From positions 1-64,000 of the forward strand of contig JAEXNR010000010.1 of the NCBI GenBank assembly GCA_023439505.1: a DNA stretch of 64,000 bases, given 5' to 3'. This stretch comes from Bacillota bacterium. GTDB taxonomy: Bacteria; Bacillota; Clostridia; Lachnospirales; Lachnospiraceae. Under the pieces are notes generated by a model. It did no database searches, had not been told where the DNA came from, and worked only from the letters and a program-made list of their open reading frames with translations. Made by a program: the position numbers and the translations under genes. The first letter of the stretch is position 1. The number at the start of each line of letters is the position of its first letter. Below, piece after piece: positions 27,581 through 36,987 of the stretch.

Positions 27581-29053
27581 ATGGGAACAAAGATGAAATA
27601 CAGGCATGTAATGGGAAGCTTCCTATTAATAGTTGTATTAGCTATGTCTGACCCAAGAACGGTAAGTGCAGGGGAAACATTGCCTTATGATACCTATACC
27701 TATGATTATTATGGTGATGTAAGGTATACACCGGCGGCATATGTTCCTCAGTCGGTCATAGACGGTGAAGGCTGGGAATGCGGTCCTATGAAAAATCCGA
27801 TGGATTTAACCATAGCGGAGGATGGTACGATTTACATTGCAGATACCGATAACAACAGAATCATTATGTTGGATAAATTTTACCAATATATGGGGGTAAT
27901 CACGGAGTATGACTATCAGGGAACAAGAACCGCATTTCGATCGCCGGGCGGTGTTACAACAGCCGGAGCATTACTATATATTGCGGATACCGGAAATCGA
28001 AGAGTTGTAACACTAAATGCCAGAGGGGAGACAGTCAAGATTATTGAAAACCCTCAATCTGATATTCTTGGCGAGGGATATCTATTCGAGCCTTTGAAGA
28101 TTTCTGTGGATTACGCAGGAAGATGTTATGTCATTGCAAAAAATACATACAAGGGTATCCTGTCCTTTGCGTCACAAGGGAGCTTTCGCGGATTTACCGG
28201 CAAGATTGAGGTGAGTTTATCTCCCTATGAAAAAATTTGGAGAAAGCTGGCTACGAAAGCACAAAGAAGTAAGCAGCAGTTGTATATTCCTACAGAATTC
28301 ACAGGTATGGAGATAGATGAAGACGGATTTATCTACGCAACCAATATTGACAGCAAAGGAGTTCAGTCTATCAGACGTCTCAACCCCAAGGGGGAGGATG
28401 TGATACAAAAAAGTGCAAAGGAACGTTTATCGGGAGATCTGAACTGGAGGTATATGGGAGATTATTCCGGCCCTTCGAGAATTGTGGATGTCGTAATTCG
28501 AAATCAGAGGATCTACTCAGCTGTCGATGCACAAAGAGGACGAGTCTTCACCTATGATCATGAAGGGAATTTATTATACATCTTTGGCGGAATTGGCACA
28601 CAGATGGGAACCTTTACGAGACCTGTGGCTATAGAATCCCTGGGAGATAATATGTTGGTACTGGACTCTGCCAAGAACAGCATCATGGTATTTGCCGTCA
28701 CCGAATATGGCGACTGTATTAATAAGGCTGTTGGCTTTCGATATGATGGCAATGAGACAGAATCAGTATCTTATTGGAATAAGGTATTGGAGCTGGACAC
28801 CAATAATGAACTGGCAAATCTTGGACTTGGAAAGGCGTATCTGGCATCGGGCGACAATAAAGGTGCAATGAGTTATTTCGAAAAGGCTAAGAACCGGCAT
28901 TATTATTCTATTTCTTATAAACGTTATCGAAATGAATTGTTAAAAAGAAATCTCAGGTATTGCTTCACCACAGTGGTGGTAATTACCGTTGGCTTTTACC
29001 TTGTGAAAAAAGGAAGAAAAATATGGAGGGTGAGATATGAGAGAAAAAGTTAA
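27581..29053 (+). CDS. NHL-propeller and TPR membrane protein
   Basis: The 490-residue product has a signal peptide (cleavage likely after VSAG), an extracytoplasmic NHL-type beta-propeller at about 55-385 (repeats such as PMDLTIAEDGTIYIADTDNNRI, shown here only in part, and PGGVTTAGALLYIADTGNRR), two TPR-like helices at about 400-450 (NNELANLGLGKAYLASGDNK), and a C-terminal membrane helix with basic tail. This is an outward-facing scaffold tied to the membrane. It lies between the permeases and the YIP1-like gene and overlaps the latter by 17 bases, so it belongs to the same operon. Role unknown; organising the DUF5696 protein or binding polysaccharide is inference. Confidence 0.85.
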   Translation: MGTKMKYRHVMGSFLLIVVLAMSDPRTVSAGETLPYDTYTYDYYGDVRYTPAAYVPQSVIDGEGWECGPMKNPMDLTIAEDGTIYIADTDNNRIIMLDKFYQYMGVITEYDYQGTRTAFRSPGGVTTAGALLYIADTGNRRVVTLNARGETVKIIENPQSDILGEGYLFEPLKISVDYAGRCYVIAKNTYKGILSFASQGSFRGFTGKIEVSLSPYEKIWRKLATKAQRSKQQLYIPTEFTGMEIDEDGFIYATNIDSKGVQSIRRLNPKGEDVIQKSAKERLSGDLNWRYMGDYSGPSRIVDVVIRNQRIYSAVDAQRGRVFTYDHEGNLLYIFGGIGTQMGTFTRPVAIESLGDNMLVLDSAKNSIMVFAVTEYGDCINKAVGFRYDGNETESVSYWNKVLELDTNNELANLGLGKAYLASGDNKGAMSYFEKAKNRHYYSISYKRYRNELLKRNLRYCFTTVVVITVGFYLVKKGRKIWRVRYERKS

Positions 29054-29654
29054 GTATTTATTCTATCCGTTGACTCATCCTGTGAATGGGTTTTATGAAA
29101 TCCGCCATGCAAAAAAAGGAAGTGTTTTCCTTGCCTTTGTACTGGTATTGTGTTATGGGATTTCATTTTCGATAAACCGGCAATACGCCAGCTTTATTGT
29201 GAATGATGTAAATCCGCTTTCCATCAATAGTCTCATGGAGGTTTTAGCCGTCATCGCCCTGTTTTTCCTATTTTCAATTGGTAATTGGTCAATTACCTGT
29301 CTTATGGACGGGGAAGGAAGACTTGTGGATATTCTAACCGTTACCGGTTATTCCCTACTGCCCATGGTGATGATGTATCTGCCATGTACACTTCTATCAC
29401 ATATGATTGCTGAGAAAGAGGAGGCGTTCTACTATGTTTTAATGGGAGCTTCTATTATATATTTTATCGCACTTGAGGTGATCGGATTAATGACCATACA
29501 TAATTTTACCTTTGGTAAAACCTTTGTTATTATTCTGCTAACGATTGCTGCTGTATTTGTGATATTATTTCTGACTCTGTTACTGGGTTCCGTCTTACAA
29601 CAAATTATCATGTTTTTCGGTGGAATCTATGATGAATTAATGTTAAGGGCATAG
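29037..29654 (+). CDS. YIP1-family membrane protein
   Basis: This 205-residue protein has five predicted hydrophobic helices (near 28-46, 60-80, 95-125, 135-155 and 165-195), with an N-terminal cytoplasmic stretch KYLFYPLTHPVNGFYEIRHAKKGS typical of bacterial YIP1-domain proteins. The family has no proven bacterial function. Its start lies inside the preceding gene, behind GGAGGG, and DUF5696 follows within 15 bases. The constant company of an NHL protein and DUF5696 suggests it forms a membrane complex with them. Confidence 0.8.
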   Translation: MREKVKYLFYPLTHPVNGFYEIRHAKKGSVFLAFVLVLCYGISFSINRQYASFIVNDVNPLSINSLMEVLAVIALFFLFSIGNWSITCLMDGEGRLVDILTVTGYSLLPMVMMYLPCTLLSHMIAEKEEAFYYVLMGASIIYFIALEVIGLMTIHNFTFGKTFVIILLTIAAVFVILFLTLLLGSVLQQIIMFFGGIYDELMLRA

Positions 29655-29669
29655 TGGGTGAGGAAGAGT

Positions 29670-32240
29670 ATGAATCGTATAACTAAGAAAAAGTTAAGAC
29701 TTACGGCAGTAATCGTTACACTTCTTATCATTGGAATCCTGTTGTTTATATACAAGTATATGCTGGTTGATGAGTATCGGCAATATATCAAGGGCTATAC
29801 CTTGGAAGATACATATGAATTTCATGAGTTAAGTGATAACGGTCCGGGGATCAAAGGTTTTGTGCTGGCGGCGGAGAATGACAATTATAAGCTCTATACC
29901 AATTTGGTCACTACGGAAATCGCATTGATGAAAAAATCCACGGGGGAAATCGTATATTCGAACCCGCAGGACCGGGAGGAAGATACGGTAGCGACACCGG
30001 CCAATCGCAACGAAGTAAACGCCACTCTGGTAGTAAAATATTATAATTCCGCCAGAACCAGTGCGACAATGACAAATTACGAAATGAGTATCCAAACAGA
30101 GCAATTTACAATACAGGCTTTGGAAAGCGGAATACGTTATGTTTATACCCTTTCCGATGCCAGTAAAGGGACAGGAATTGTTCCTTTACAGCTATCGGCG
30201 GAGCGAATGAAAACAAGAATTCTGGATAAGTTGTCAAAGAAGGAAAGCATGACCTTTACCGGTGCCTATAAACAATCCGATGGGATGTATGTTTTGACAG
30301 AAAGCGCGAAAGGGGCTCCAATTACCATTGGTAAACTGACAAAACTGCTTGAGAAGGCCGGATATACCCAAGAGGATTTCTTAATCGATAACCCGGAGAC
30401 AGAAGAGGATAAGGTAGGTTTTGTCATTCCCCTGGAATATCGGTTGGTTGAGGATGGACTAAAGGTATCAGTGCCGACGGGCATGATTCAGGAATCCGGG
30501 AGCGCCAGCATCTACCGAATTCAGTTGCTGAAATATATGGGAGCCGAAAAGACGGGCGATGGCTCGGGATACATCCTGGTGCCAAATGGCGCAGGTTCTT
30601 TGATAAGATTTAAAAATGGTGATATCACTCAGACGGGCTACAGTCAGTATGTTTATGGGACAGATCCGGTAAGTCAAAACTATACTGTGGTGGAAAACAC
30701 TGAGGATGCAAGACTACCGGTGTATGGGATTAAAGGAGCACAAAGCTGCTTATTTGCAATGATCACTGGCGGTGACGCGCTGACTAGCATCAATGCAGAT
30801 AATGCAGGTAAGGCCACCGAATATAATTATGCTTATCCTGCCTTTTCTCTCCGTGAAATGGAGCTTTTGAATATGTTTGGGATCAGCGGGATGCAATCAG
30901 ACACACCATCCTTGGAAAAAGATGCCTATGATGTCAATCTTGAAGTTCAGTATACCATTTTGAGTAATGAAGATGCCAATTATTCCGGTATGGCCAATTA
31001 TTACCGGAACTATCTTCAGCAAAAAAACGGACTGGGTGAAAGCCTGTCCCTTACTTCTATCCCTCTTTATCTTGAACTGATAGGGGGAGTAGAGAAAAAG
31101 GAACATATTCTTGGAGTTCCCTATATGGATGTGTATCCGATGACCACCTACAAGCAGGCTGAAGAAATTATTGATACTTTGCAGCAAAAGGGAATCTCAA
31201 ATATACGTGCCAACTATATAGGTTGGTTTAATCGGGGCATATATCATGATGTACCGGATAAAATCAAACTGATGAAGGAGCTTGGCTCGGAAAAAGAGTT
31301 GGAACAACTGTCAGATCAAATTGAGGGGCAGGGCGGAAAGCTTTATGCGGAGGTTGCTTTTCAAAAGGTACCAATCACTTCAAAACGTTACCAATACAAA
31401 ATACAATCCTCAAAATACTATTCGGGATACGTTGTGTCTCTGGGGGCTATAAATCCAAGCACCATGCGTCAAAACAGCGGACTTGGCTGGTATAATGAAC
31501 TGCTTTACAGTATTCTTTCCCCAAGATTTCTGCCTGAGTATATGGAGGACTTTATCGATCAGATGGACAAGGTGGATATCACCGGAACAGCTTTAAGGGA
31601 CCTGGGTAGTGTATTGGCATCGGATAAGAAGAAGAACAGGCTGATTAATAGAAGTGCCTCCCTGGATATAGTAAAGGGAATGCTTGCTAAATTACAGGAC
31701 AGTGATCAGGAGGTGCTGATTAAGGGAGGCAATGCATATTCCCTGCCCTATGCGGATGAACTGACCGCAATCCCCATGAATGATAATCGTTTTGGCATAG
31801 TCGATCAGGAGATACCGTTTTATGAGATGGTACTGCATGGAATAAAGCCCTATGCCGGCCGTCCTCTGAATCTTACTTCTGATTATGATCATCAGCAAAT
31901 TTTACTTCGATACATTGAATATGGTGCATCCCCGAATTTTACGTTATCCTATCGGGATTCCAGCGGTATCAAGTATACATCATCAGCAAACCTGAATTCC
32001 GTACAGTATACGATATGGCTGGATAAGATTAATCGGCTTTACCAGGACCTAAATATCGTTCTTAAGGAAGTTGTAAATGCCAAAATGATCTCTCATACTG
32101 TGTTAGAGAACGGATTGGTTCGTATAACTTACGACAATGGAATAACGATATATCTGAATTACTCACAGGAATTGCTTACAGATGGGGTAACCGCTGTGGA
32201 GGCTGGTAATTATCTAATGATTGGAGGGACTAAAAAATGA
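29670..32240 (+). CDS. DUF5696-type membrane-anchored protein, possibly an unassigned glycosidase-like enzyme
   Basis: The 856-residue protein has a single N-terminal membrane helix (near 12-32) and a large extracytoplasmic part. Residues about 40-440 look beta-rich (GSASIYRIQLLKYMGAEK, YILVPNGAGSLIRFKNG), and about 455-760 have alternating strands and helices that resemble a TIM barrel (YKQAEEIIDTLQQKGISNIR, GKLYAEVAFQKVP). I place it in DUF5696 by memory of that family; catalytic residues are not established. ATG 29670 is chosen over GTG 29658 because of GTGAGGAAG upstream. It overlaps the next permease by four bases, so it is translationally tied to transport. Confidence 0.75.
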   Translation: MNRITKKKLRLTAVIVTLLIIGILLFIYKYMLVDEYRQYIKGYTLEDTYEFHELSDNGPGIKGFVLAAENDNYKLYTNLVTTEIALMKKSTGEIVYSNPQDREEDTVATPANRNEVNATLVVKYYNSARTSATMTNYEMSIQTEQFTIQALESGIRYVYTLSDASKGTGIVPLQLSAERMKTRILDKLSKKESMTFTGAYKQSDGMYVLTESAKGAPITIGKLTKLLEKAGYTQEDFLIDNPETEEDKVGFVIPLEYRLVEDGLKVSVPTGMIQESGSASIYRIQLLKYMGAEKTGDGSGYILVPNGAGSLIRFKNGDITQTGYSQYVYGTDPVSQNYTVVENTEDARLPVYGIKGAQSCLFAMITGGDALTSINADNAGKATEYNYAYPAFSLREMELLNMFGISGMQSDTPSLEKDAYDVNLEVQYTILSNEDANYSGMANYYRNYLQQKNGLGESLSLTSIPLYLELIGGVEKKEHILGVPYMDVYPMTTYKQAEEIIDTLQQKGISNIRANYIGWFNRGIYHDVPDKIKLMKELGSEKELEQLSDQIEGQGGKLYAEVAFQKVPITSKRYQYKIQSSKYYSGYVVSLGAINPSTMRQNSGLGWYNELLYSILSPRFLPEYMEDFIDQMDKVDITGTALRDLGSVLASDKKKNRLINRSASLDIVKGMLAKLQDSDQEVLIKGGNAYSLPYADELTAIPMNDNRFGIVDQEIPFYEMVLHGIKPYAGRPLNLTSDYDHQQILLRYIEYGASPNFTLSYRDSSGIKYTSSANLNSVQYTIWLDKINRLYQDLNIVLKEVVNAKMISHTVLENGLVRITYDNGITIYLNYSQELLTDGVTAVEAGNYLMIGGTKK

Positions 32241-33148
32241 AAAAGAAAAAAAAGATCCCTCTTTCGACAAAACGGGCAATGGCTGGATTTTTATTTTGCT
32301 CGCCTTGGTTCATTGGTTTTATCTGGCTGTATGCCAGAGGAATATTCATGGCGGGAAGATTTAGCCTGAGCGAGTTGGTGCTTGCACCTGCCGGGGGATT
32401 TGAGCTTCATTATGTTGGATTACAAAATTATCATTTTGCATTTTTTGAGGATTCCAGTTTTAATCAATTGCTGGTGGCTGCTATACGAGATATGGTGATC
32501 GACGTTCCTCTGATTATCTTTTTCAGTTTATTTGTCGCAATTATATTAAATGGAAAAATAAAAGGGCGTGCTGTGATACGAGCAATTTTCTTTCTGCCCG
32601 TAATAATGAATGCGGGAGCGATTAATGATGCACTTGAATTGGCTAAGATGGCAGCATCCGGCGGTGTACCGGCCGTATCCTCCGAAGTATCCGCTATGTC
32701 TTCCAACTTCAATTTTCATTATCTTCTATCTATGTTCATTGAACTTGGAATACCTGAAAGATTGATTGTCTACCTAAGCTCAGCTATATCAAGAATTTAT
32801 GATATTATCCAGATATCGGGAGTGCAGATTATTATATTCATTGCCGCATTGCAGGCAGTGAGCGGATCTATGTATGAAGTTGCAAAGATAGAGGGCGCAA
32901 CAGCATACGAGACATTCTGGAAGGTTACGTTACCGATGGTATCCCCATTGATACTAACCAATGTTGTTTACACAATTGTTGATGCCTTTGGCAAAAGCGA
33001 GGTCGTTGAACGAGCCTATGCGATGGCTTTTGAAGGCCAGAAATGGGGCGTAAGTTCTGCTATGAGCCTAATCGCTACGCTGTCTTGTTCCGTCATATTG
33101 GTGGCTGTAGGAATGCTTCTGTCTAAAAAAGTATTCTATTATACTTAG
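32237..33148 (+). CDS. Carbohydrate ABC permease (MalF-like), second set
   Basis: This 303-residue protein has a lysine-rich start, six predicted helices and the EAA loop EVAKIEGATAYETFWKVTLP. The extended loop between helices 3 and 4 (AASGGVPAVSSEVSAMSS) is longer than in the first set. It overlaps DUF5696 by 4 bases and pairs with the permease at 33308 across an intervening palindromic repeat. Likely works with the solute-binding lipoprotein at 34449. Confidence 0.92.
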   Translation: MKKKKKIPLSTKRAMAGFLFCSPWFIGFIWLYARGIFMAGRFSLSELVLAPAGGFELHYVGLQNYHFAFFEDSSFNQLLVAAIRDMVIDVPLIIFFSLFVAIILNGKIKGRAVIRAIFFLPVIMNAGAINDALELAKMAASGGVPAVSSEVSAMSSNFNFHYLLSMFIELGIPERLIVYLSSAISRIYDIIQISGVQIIIFIAALQAVSGSMYEVAKIEGATAYETFWKVTLPMVSPLILTNVVYTIVDAFGKSEVVERAYAMAFEGQKWGVSSAMSLIATLSCSVILVAVGMLLSKKVFYYT

Positions 33149-33152
33149 TAGA

Positions 33153-33253
33153 TTAGTGTGAATTATGAAATACTAATTCACACGTTGAATTTATGCGTGC
33201 GAGCAAGTAGCACGCATGGACGTTAGTGTGAATTATGAAATACTAATTCACAC
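33153..33253. repeat. Palindromic intergenic repeat, copy 2 (complete)
   Basis: Three hairpins lie in a row. GTGTGAATTA / TAATTCACAC (33156-33183) and its identical direct copy (33226-33253) flank a third stem ATGCGTGC (33193-33200) / GCACGCAT (33210-33217) with AGCAAGTA in the loop. The outer 31-base units are identical. It separates the two permease genes of one operon without a T-run, so read-through is likely. Confidence 0.85.
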
Positions 33254-33307
33254 GGCAAATTTGTACTGATGCCCGAATTCGCGGGCATTGGCAGCATGGA
33301 GGATTAC

Positions 33308-34330
33308 ATGGAAAGTAGAATAGTAATTAAGAAAAAGCAAGACAGCAAGAAAATTAAACTGCGGCACCGGAAGTCGCTCTCATTCGGGGAAGACTTCATC
33401 GATAAGATGAAGCGAAGATATATTAAGCAAAAGAAAAGAATCACTTCAATATTTAAGTATTTGGTGATCCTTTGTATCGCTTATGTTATTTTATCACCGG
33501 TGGTGATCATTATTTCAAATTCATTTTTTACACCCAAAGACGTATATTCTCCCGTTGTATCGCTGATACCGGAGGAGGGTACCCTGCAAAATTATATTCT
33601 GAGTTTTAAACGGCTGGACTACGTAAAAACCATGTTCTTCACCCTGATCTATGTGGTGTCGATCACTGTAATACAGGTTTTGATCTGTTCAATAACAGGT
33701 TATGGCTTTGCCAGATTTAATTTTCCATTTAAAAAAATTATGTTTGGATGTGTTATTTTAACCTTTGTGATCCCGGTGCATACCATTATGATCCCTCTTT
33801 ATATGACCTTTCGATCAGTTGACTTCTTTGGATTGGTGAGTGTAATCACCGGTAGTCCTGCTAATTTGCTGGGGACAAAAGCACCAATGTATATTATGAC
33901 ATTTCTTGGTGTGGGCCTGCGATCGGGATTATATGTTTACATATTTAATCAATTCTTTCGGGGACTTCCGAAGGAAATTGAGGAAGCAGCCTTTGTTGAT
34001 GGGGCAGGAATGATCTATACCTATTTTAAGATCATGCTTGTGAATGCTGTACCTGCGATTATCACCTGTACCGTTTTCTCTTTGGTGTGGCAATACAATG
34101 ACAGCTTCTATCCCGGACTGTTCTCTATGGATTCTAAGTATATCCTTAGTATGAAGCTAAGTACGTTGCGCACAACCATAGAATATATAGAGAAAATCAT
34201 GGATTCTGCGATTTCCCAGACCTATGTTTACGCCGGCGTATGCATGGCCCTGATACCAATTATTATTATCTATCTTATTTTGCAAAAATATTTTATTGAG
34301 GGTGTGGAGCGTAGCGGTATTGTCGGGTAA
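33308..34330 (+). CDS. Carbohydrate ABC permease (MalG-like), second set
   Basis: This 340-residue protein has an unusually long basic cytoplasmic N-terminus (about 45 residues, rich in Lys and Arg) before six predicted helices; the EAA loop is EEAAFVDGAGMIYTYFKIML. ATG 33308 is supported by GGAGG at 33299-33303; the ATG at 33269 is inside a small hairpin (ATGCCCG / CGGGCAT) and has no ribosome site. Partner of the permease at 32237. Confidence 0.9.
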   Translation: MESRIVIKKKQDSKKIKLRHRKSLSFGEDFIDKMKRRYIKQKKRITSIFKYLVILCIAYVILSPVVIIISNSFFTPKDVYSPVVSLIPEEGTLQNYILSFKRLDYVKTMFFTLIYVVSITVIQVLICSITGYGFARFNFPFKKIMFGCVILTFVIPVHTIMIPLYMTFRSVDFFGLVSVITGSPANLLGTKAPMYIMTFLGVGLRSGLYVYIFNQFFRGLPKEIEEAAFVDGAGMIYTYFKIMLVNAVPAIITCTVFSLVWQYNDSFYPGLFSMDSKYILSMKLSTLRTTIEYIEKIMDSAISQTYVYAGVCMALIPIIIIYLILQKYFIEGVERSGIVG

Positions 34331-34448
34331 TCAAATACCCTCCTCAACGAGGATCATTTGCAAACGAGTATCTTTCCTATGAAAAAGGGGTGTAACCGAA
34401 TGAAGGTTATGTACCTTTCGATAAAAAAATAATTAAAGGAGGTTTGTT

Positions 34449-35900
34449 ATGAAAATGTGGAAAAGAGCAATTTCTGTACTAATGGGGATCTGCATGCTGT
34501 TTTCTCTTATGGCATGCGGCAACAATTCTAAGGAAAGTGCGGAGACAAAGAGTCCTGAGGTAACAGCAGGAGCACAGGAGGAGCCGGAAGCAACTCCTAC
34601 GCAAGAAGTAGAAGCGGAGCCGGAATACACAGGATTTGAAGCAAAGGATCTTGGAGGAAGAGTTATTAAGATTGGGTCGTTTTATGACTATTGGATGGAC
34701 AGTGATTTTAAGACTATCCAGGATGTGGAAGCAGCCGGTATTAATTATTCCAATGCAGAGATTATGCAGATGCAGCTGGATAACCTTGCTGCGCTATGCG
34801 AAAAATGGAATTGTACCATTGAATGGGTTAACCTTGGCTGGGATGGTATTCAACAGAGCATCAATACCTCAATTACCGCGGGAACACCGGAATGTGATAT
34901 TTATATTTGTGATTTGCAATTTGCCCTGCCGCCTGCACTCAATGGGTTTGCGAACGATTTAAAGGAAATTTGTCCACCGGATGCTGATGTATTTACAGAT
35001 AATATTGTATTTAAACCCTATGATGCCCTGGGTAAGGACACTTATTTATTCTATGACTCAAGCGGCTATCCTACCGGCGGATTTTTCCTTGGTTACAATG
35101 CGCAGATGTTGGATTCATTAAATCTTGAAAGACCGGAGGAACTGGCCAAGAAGGGTGAATGGACATGGGATAAGTTTGCAGAATATATGAAGAAATGCAC
35201 CCAGGATACCGATGGTGATGGAAATCCGGATATTTATGGATATGGAAGTGCCTGGAACATTACGGTAGATGCCTTTAAGGCCAGCAATAATGGTATTATC
35301 GCAAATGATTTTACTGAAAAATTAAGTTCACCTCAGGTGATAGAAACATTTGAATTCATTCAAAAGCTTTATGTAGAAGATAAAACAGCAAGACCGATTC
35401 AGGAAGTATGGGAAGACAATCTGTATGGATGGTCTACCGGTAAAACAGTATTTGGTATCGTACAGCCTTGGCAGATAGATATGCAGAAAGGAAATTATGA
35501 TTTTCAGCTTAGAATTGCACCTATGCCTGTAGGACCCAGCGGTGACGGCTCAATGACCCCTCCTTTGGTATTTAATACTTATTTTATCTCCAAGGGTATT
35601 GAGGATCCTACTTCTGTATATAGCGTGTATGAGGAGTTAATTAACTGGTTCCATGATGATACTGAATGGCGTGATGATCCATCATACTTAGAGCAGATGT
35701 TTGCGGATGAGGAGCAGTTTAAGCTGGCATTGGAACTTTCCAACAAGGCAATAGTGGATAACTGGAATTATATAGACCGTCAGACCTGGGCTACATCAAC
35801 CGTATTTTATTCTGTAATTAACGGTGAGATGACAGCGGCACAGGCAATAGATTCCTATAAGCAGCTTCTTCAGGATGAGCTAGATATGTATAAAAAGTAA
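34449..35900 (+). CDS. Second solute-binding lipoprotein of the glycan locus
   Basis: This 483-residue protein has a lipoprotein signal (ICMLFSLMACG; lipobox LMAC) and an acidic Glu/Thr/Pro linker of about 45 residues. The mature part is a family 1 extracellular sugar-binding protein (DLGGRVIKIGSFYDYW, ECDIYICDLQFALPP, DTDGDGNPDIYGYGSAW; the last resembles a calcium-binding loop). The start ATG has AAAGGAGG 7 bases upstream. It ends the transporter operon and likely supplies the second permease pair, suggesting two oligosaccharide sizes or types are imported. Confidence 0.92.
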   Translation: MKMWKRAISVLMGICMLFSLMACGNNSKESAETKSPEVTAGAQEEPEATPTQEVEAEPEYTGFEAKDLGGRVIKIGSFYDYWMDSDFKTIQDVEAAGINYSNAEIMQMQLDNLAALCEKWNCTIEWVNLGWDGIQQSINTSITAGTPECDIYICDLQFALPPALNGFANDLKEICPPDADVFTDNIVFKPYDALGKDTYLFYDSSGYPTGGFFLGYNAQMLDSLNLERPEELAKKGEWTWDKFAEYMKKCTQDTDGDGNPDIYGYGSAWNITVDAFKASNNGIIANDFTEKLSSPQVIETFEFIQKLYVEDKTARPIQEVWEDNLYGWSTGKTVFGIVQPWQIDMQKGNYDFQLRIAPMPVGPSGDGSMTPPLVFNTYFISKGIEDPTSVYSVYEELINWFHDDTEWRDDPSYLEQMFADEEQFKLALELSNKAIVDNWNYIDRQTWATSTVFYSVINGEMTAAQAIDSYKQLLQDELDMYKK

Positions 35901-35952
35901 GTAAATTATAATAAAATAGAGGAATAAGATAAGATCAGCGAAATATTAAGGT

Positions 35953-35994
35953 AAAAATGGCAATGGAGCTGTCAGCTGTCATTGCCATTTTTTG
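35953..35994. terminator. Bidirectional terminator shared by convergent genes
   Basis: AAAATGGCAATG (35954-35965) pairs perfectly with CATTGCCATTTT (35980-35991), with TTT on the plus side and AAAAA on the other. It ends both the transporter operon and the opposing AraC gene, whose last codons and stop lie inside the right arm. Confidence 0.9.
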
Positions 35995-36785
35995 AGACTT
36001 TCTATTTGAGGGAACTGATTGCTATTGCGGTAACTGGAAGGCGTCGTTCCTGTTAGTTTTTTGAACTGCCTCATGAAATGAGTTTCGCATTTATAACCGC
36101 ACAAATGTGAGATTTGATAAACCGAAGTATTGGTTCCTTGTAAAAGCACCTTGGCAAGTTGAATCCGACTTTTTATTACATCCTCGATCGGAGTGACTCC
36201 AAAATGTTTCTTGTATAAATGTTGAAAATTGGAGCGGCTCATCGTTAACTGGTGAGCAAAATTATCGATACTCCAGTCCTCATAGGGTGTACTGTATATT
36301 TTAGTTCGTATAATTGCCAAATTATTTAATTGTTTTTTATTTACCTGATTCGCTTGCAGTCTTCTGGCAATTGTTAAAAAGAACATTCGTAGGAAGGCAT
36401 CCTCATACTCTATTTTAAAAGGGGATTCGGTATAAAATTCGTAACTTAAATTATTAATCAATAAGGATAATGACGTACCAAAATCTAGCGGAGTTAAACA
36501 ATTCGTAGGAATATTTAATTTATCAAACCAAACCTTATCTTCTTCTTCGAACTTGAAATGAAACCAATCATTTGTGAAATGTGATCCCAGAACACGATAT
36601 GTTTGTGGAAAACCTTCGGTATATAAAACAAAAGAATTTCCTTGAGATATGATATCACCGGATCCAAAATTAAAAACACCGGGAGATTTCAGGAGCAGGA
36701 ACAAATTATCTCCCGAACCATTAGGGCGATCAATAAAAAAGTCGGAATCATGACTATGATTGAATGCAATGTTGCAGATATACAT
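35979..36785 (-). CDS. AraC-family regulator
   Basis: This 268-residue protein has an N-terminal cupin-like ligand-binding half (about 1-150) and a C-terminal pair of helix-turn-helices (about 165-260: WSIDNFAHQLTMSRSNFQHLYKKHF and SHLCGYKCETHFMRQFKKLTG). It is oriented away from GH51 and towards the transporter operon. ATG 36785 is chosen because GGAGG lies 8 bases before it; an upstream in-frame ATG contains that same GGAGG. It probably senses a released sugar and controls the GH51-GH5 genes and perhaps the importer. The last four codons are part of the shared terminator. Confidence 0.9.
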   Translation of the reverse strand: MYICNIAFNHSHDSDFFIDRPNGSGDNLFLLLKSPGVFNFGSGDIISQGNSFVLYTEGFPQTYRVLGSHFTNDWFHFKFEEEDKVWFDKLNIPTNCLTPLDFGTSLSLLINNLSYEFYTESPFKIEYEDAFLRMFFLTIARRLQANQVNKKQLNNLAIIRTKIYSTPYEDWSIDNFAHQLTMSRSNFQHLYKKHFGVTPIEDVIKSRIQLAKVLLQGTNTSVYQISHLCGYKCETHFMRQFKKLTGTTPSSYRNSNQFPQIESLKKWQ

Positions 36786-36800
36786 AAAGCAAACCTCCAT

Positions 36801-36975
36801 GCAAAATAATAGTATAATTTAGTATAACATACTTTTTCTGGATAAAAAGTAAGTTATGTCATTATTGTGAAATAAGTAAATTATGTTGCACAATAAGTCA
36901 TAAAATAGTGAAATATTAATAATTCTGAATATTGATTAGAAAATAATTCGGCATATTACATAAAATATAAGTTAA
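36801..36975. promoter_or_regulatory. Divergent control region between AraC and GH51
   Basis: AT-rich, with the inverted repeat TACTTTTT (36830-36837) / AAAAAGTA (36844-36851) midway between the two genes, a plausible AraC-type or repressor site. No confident -35/-10 pairs could be fixed. Confidence 0.4.
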
Positions 36976-36987
36976 ATGGAGCCAAAA

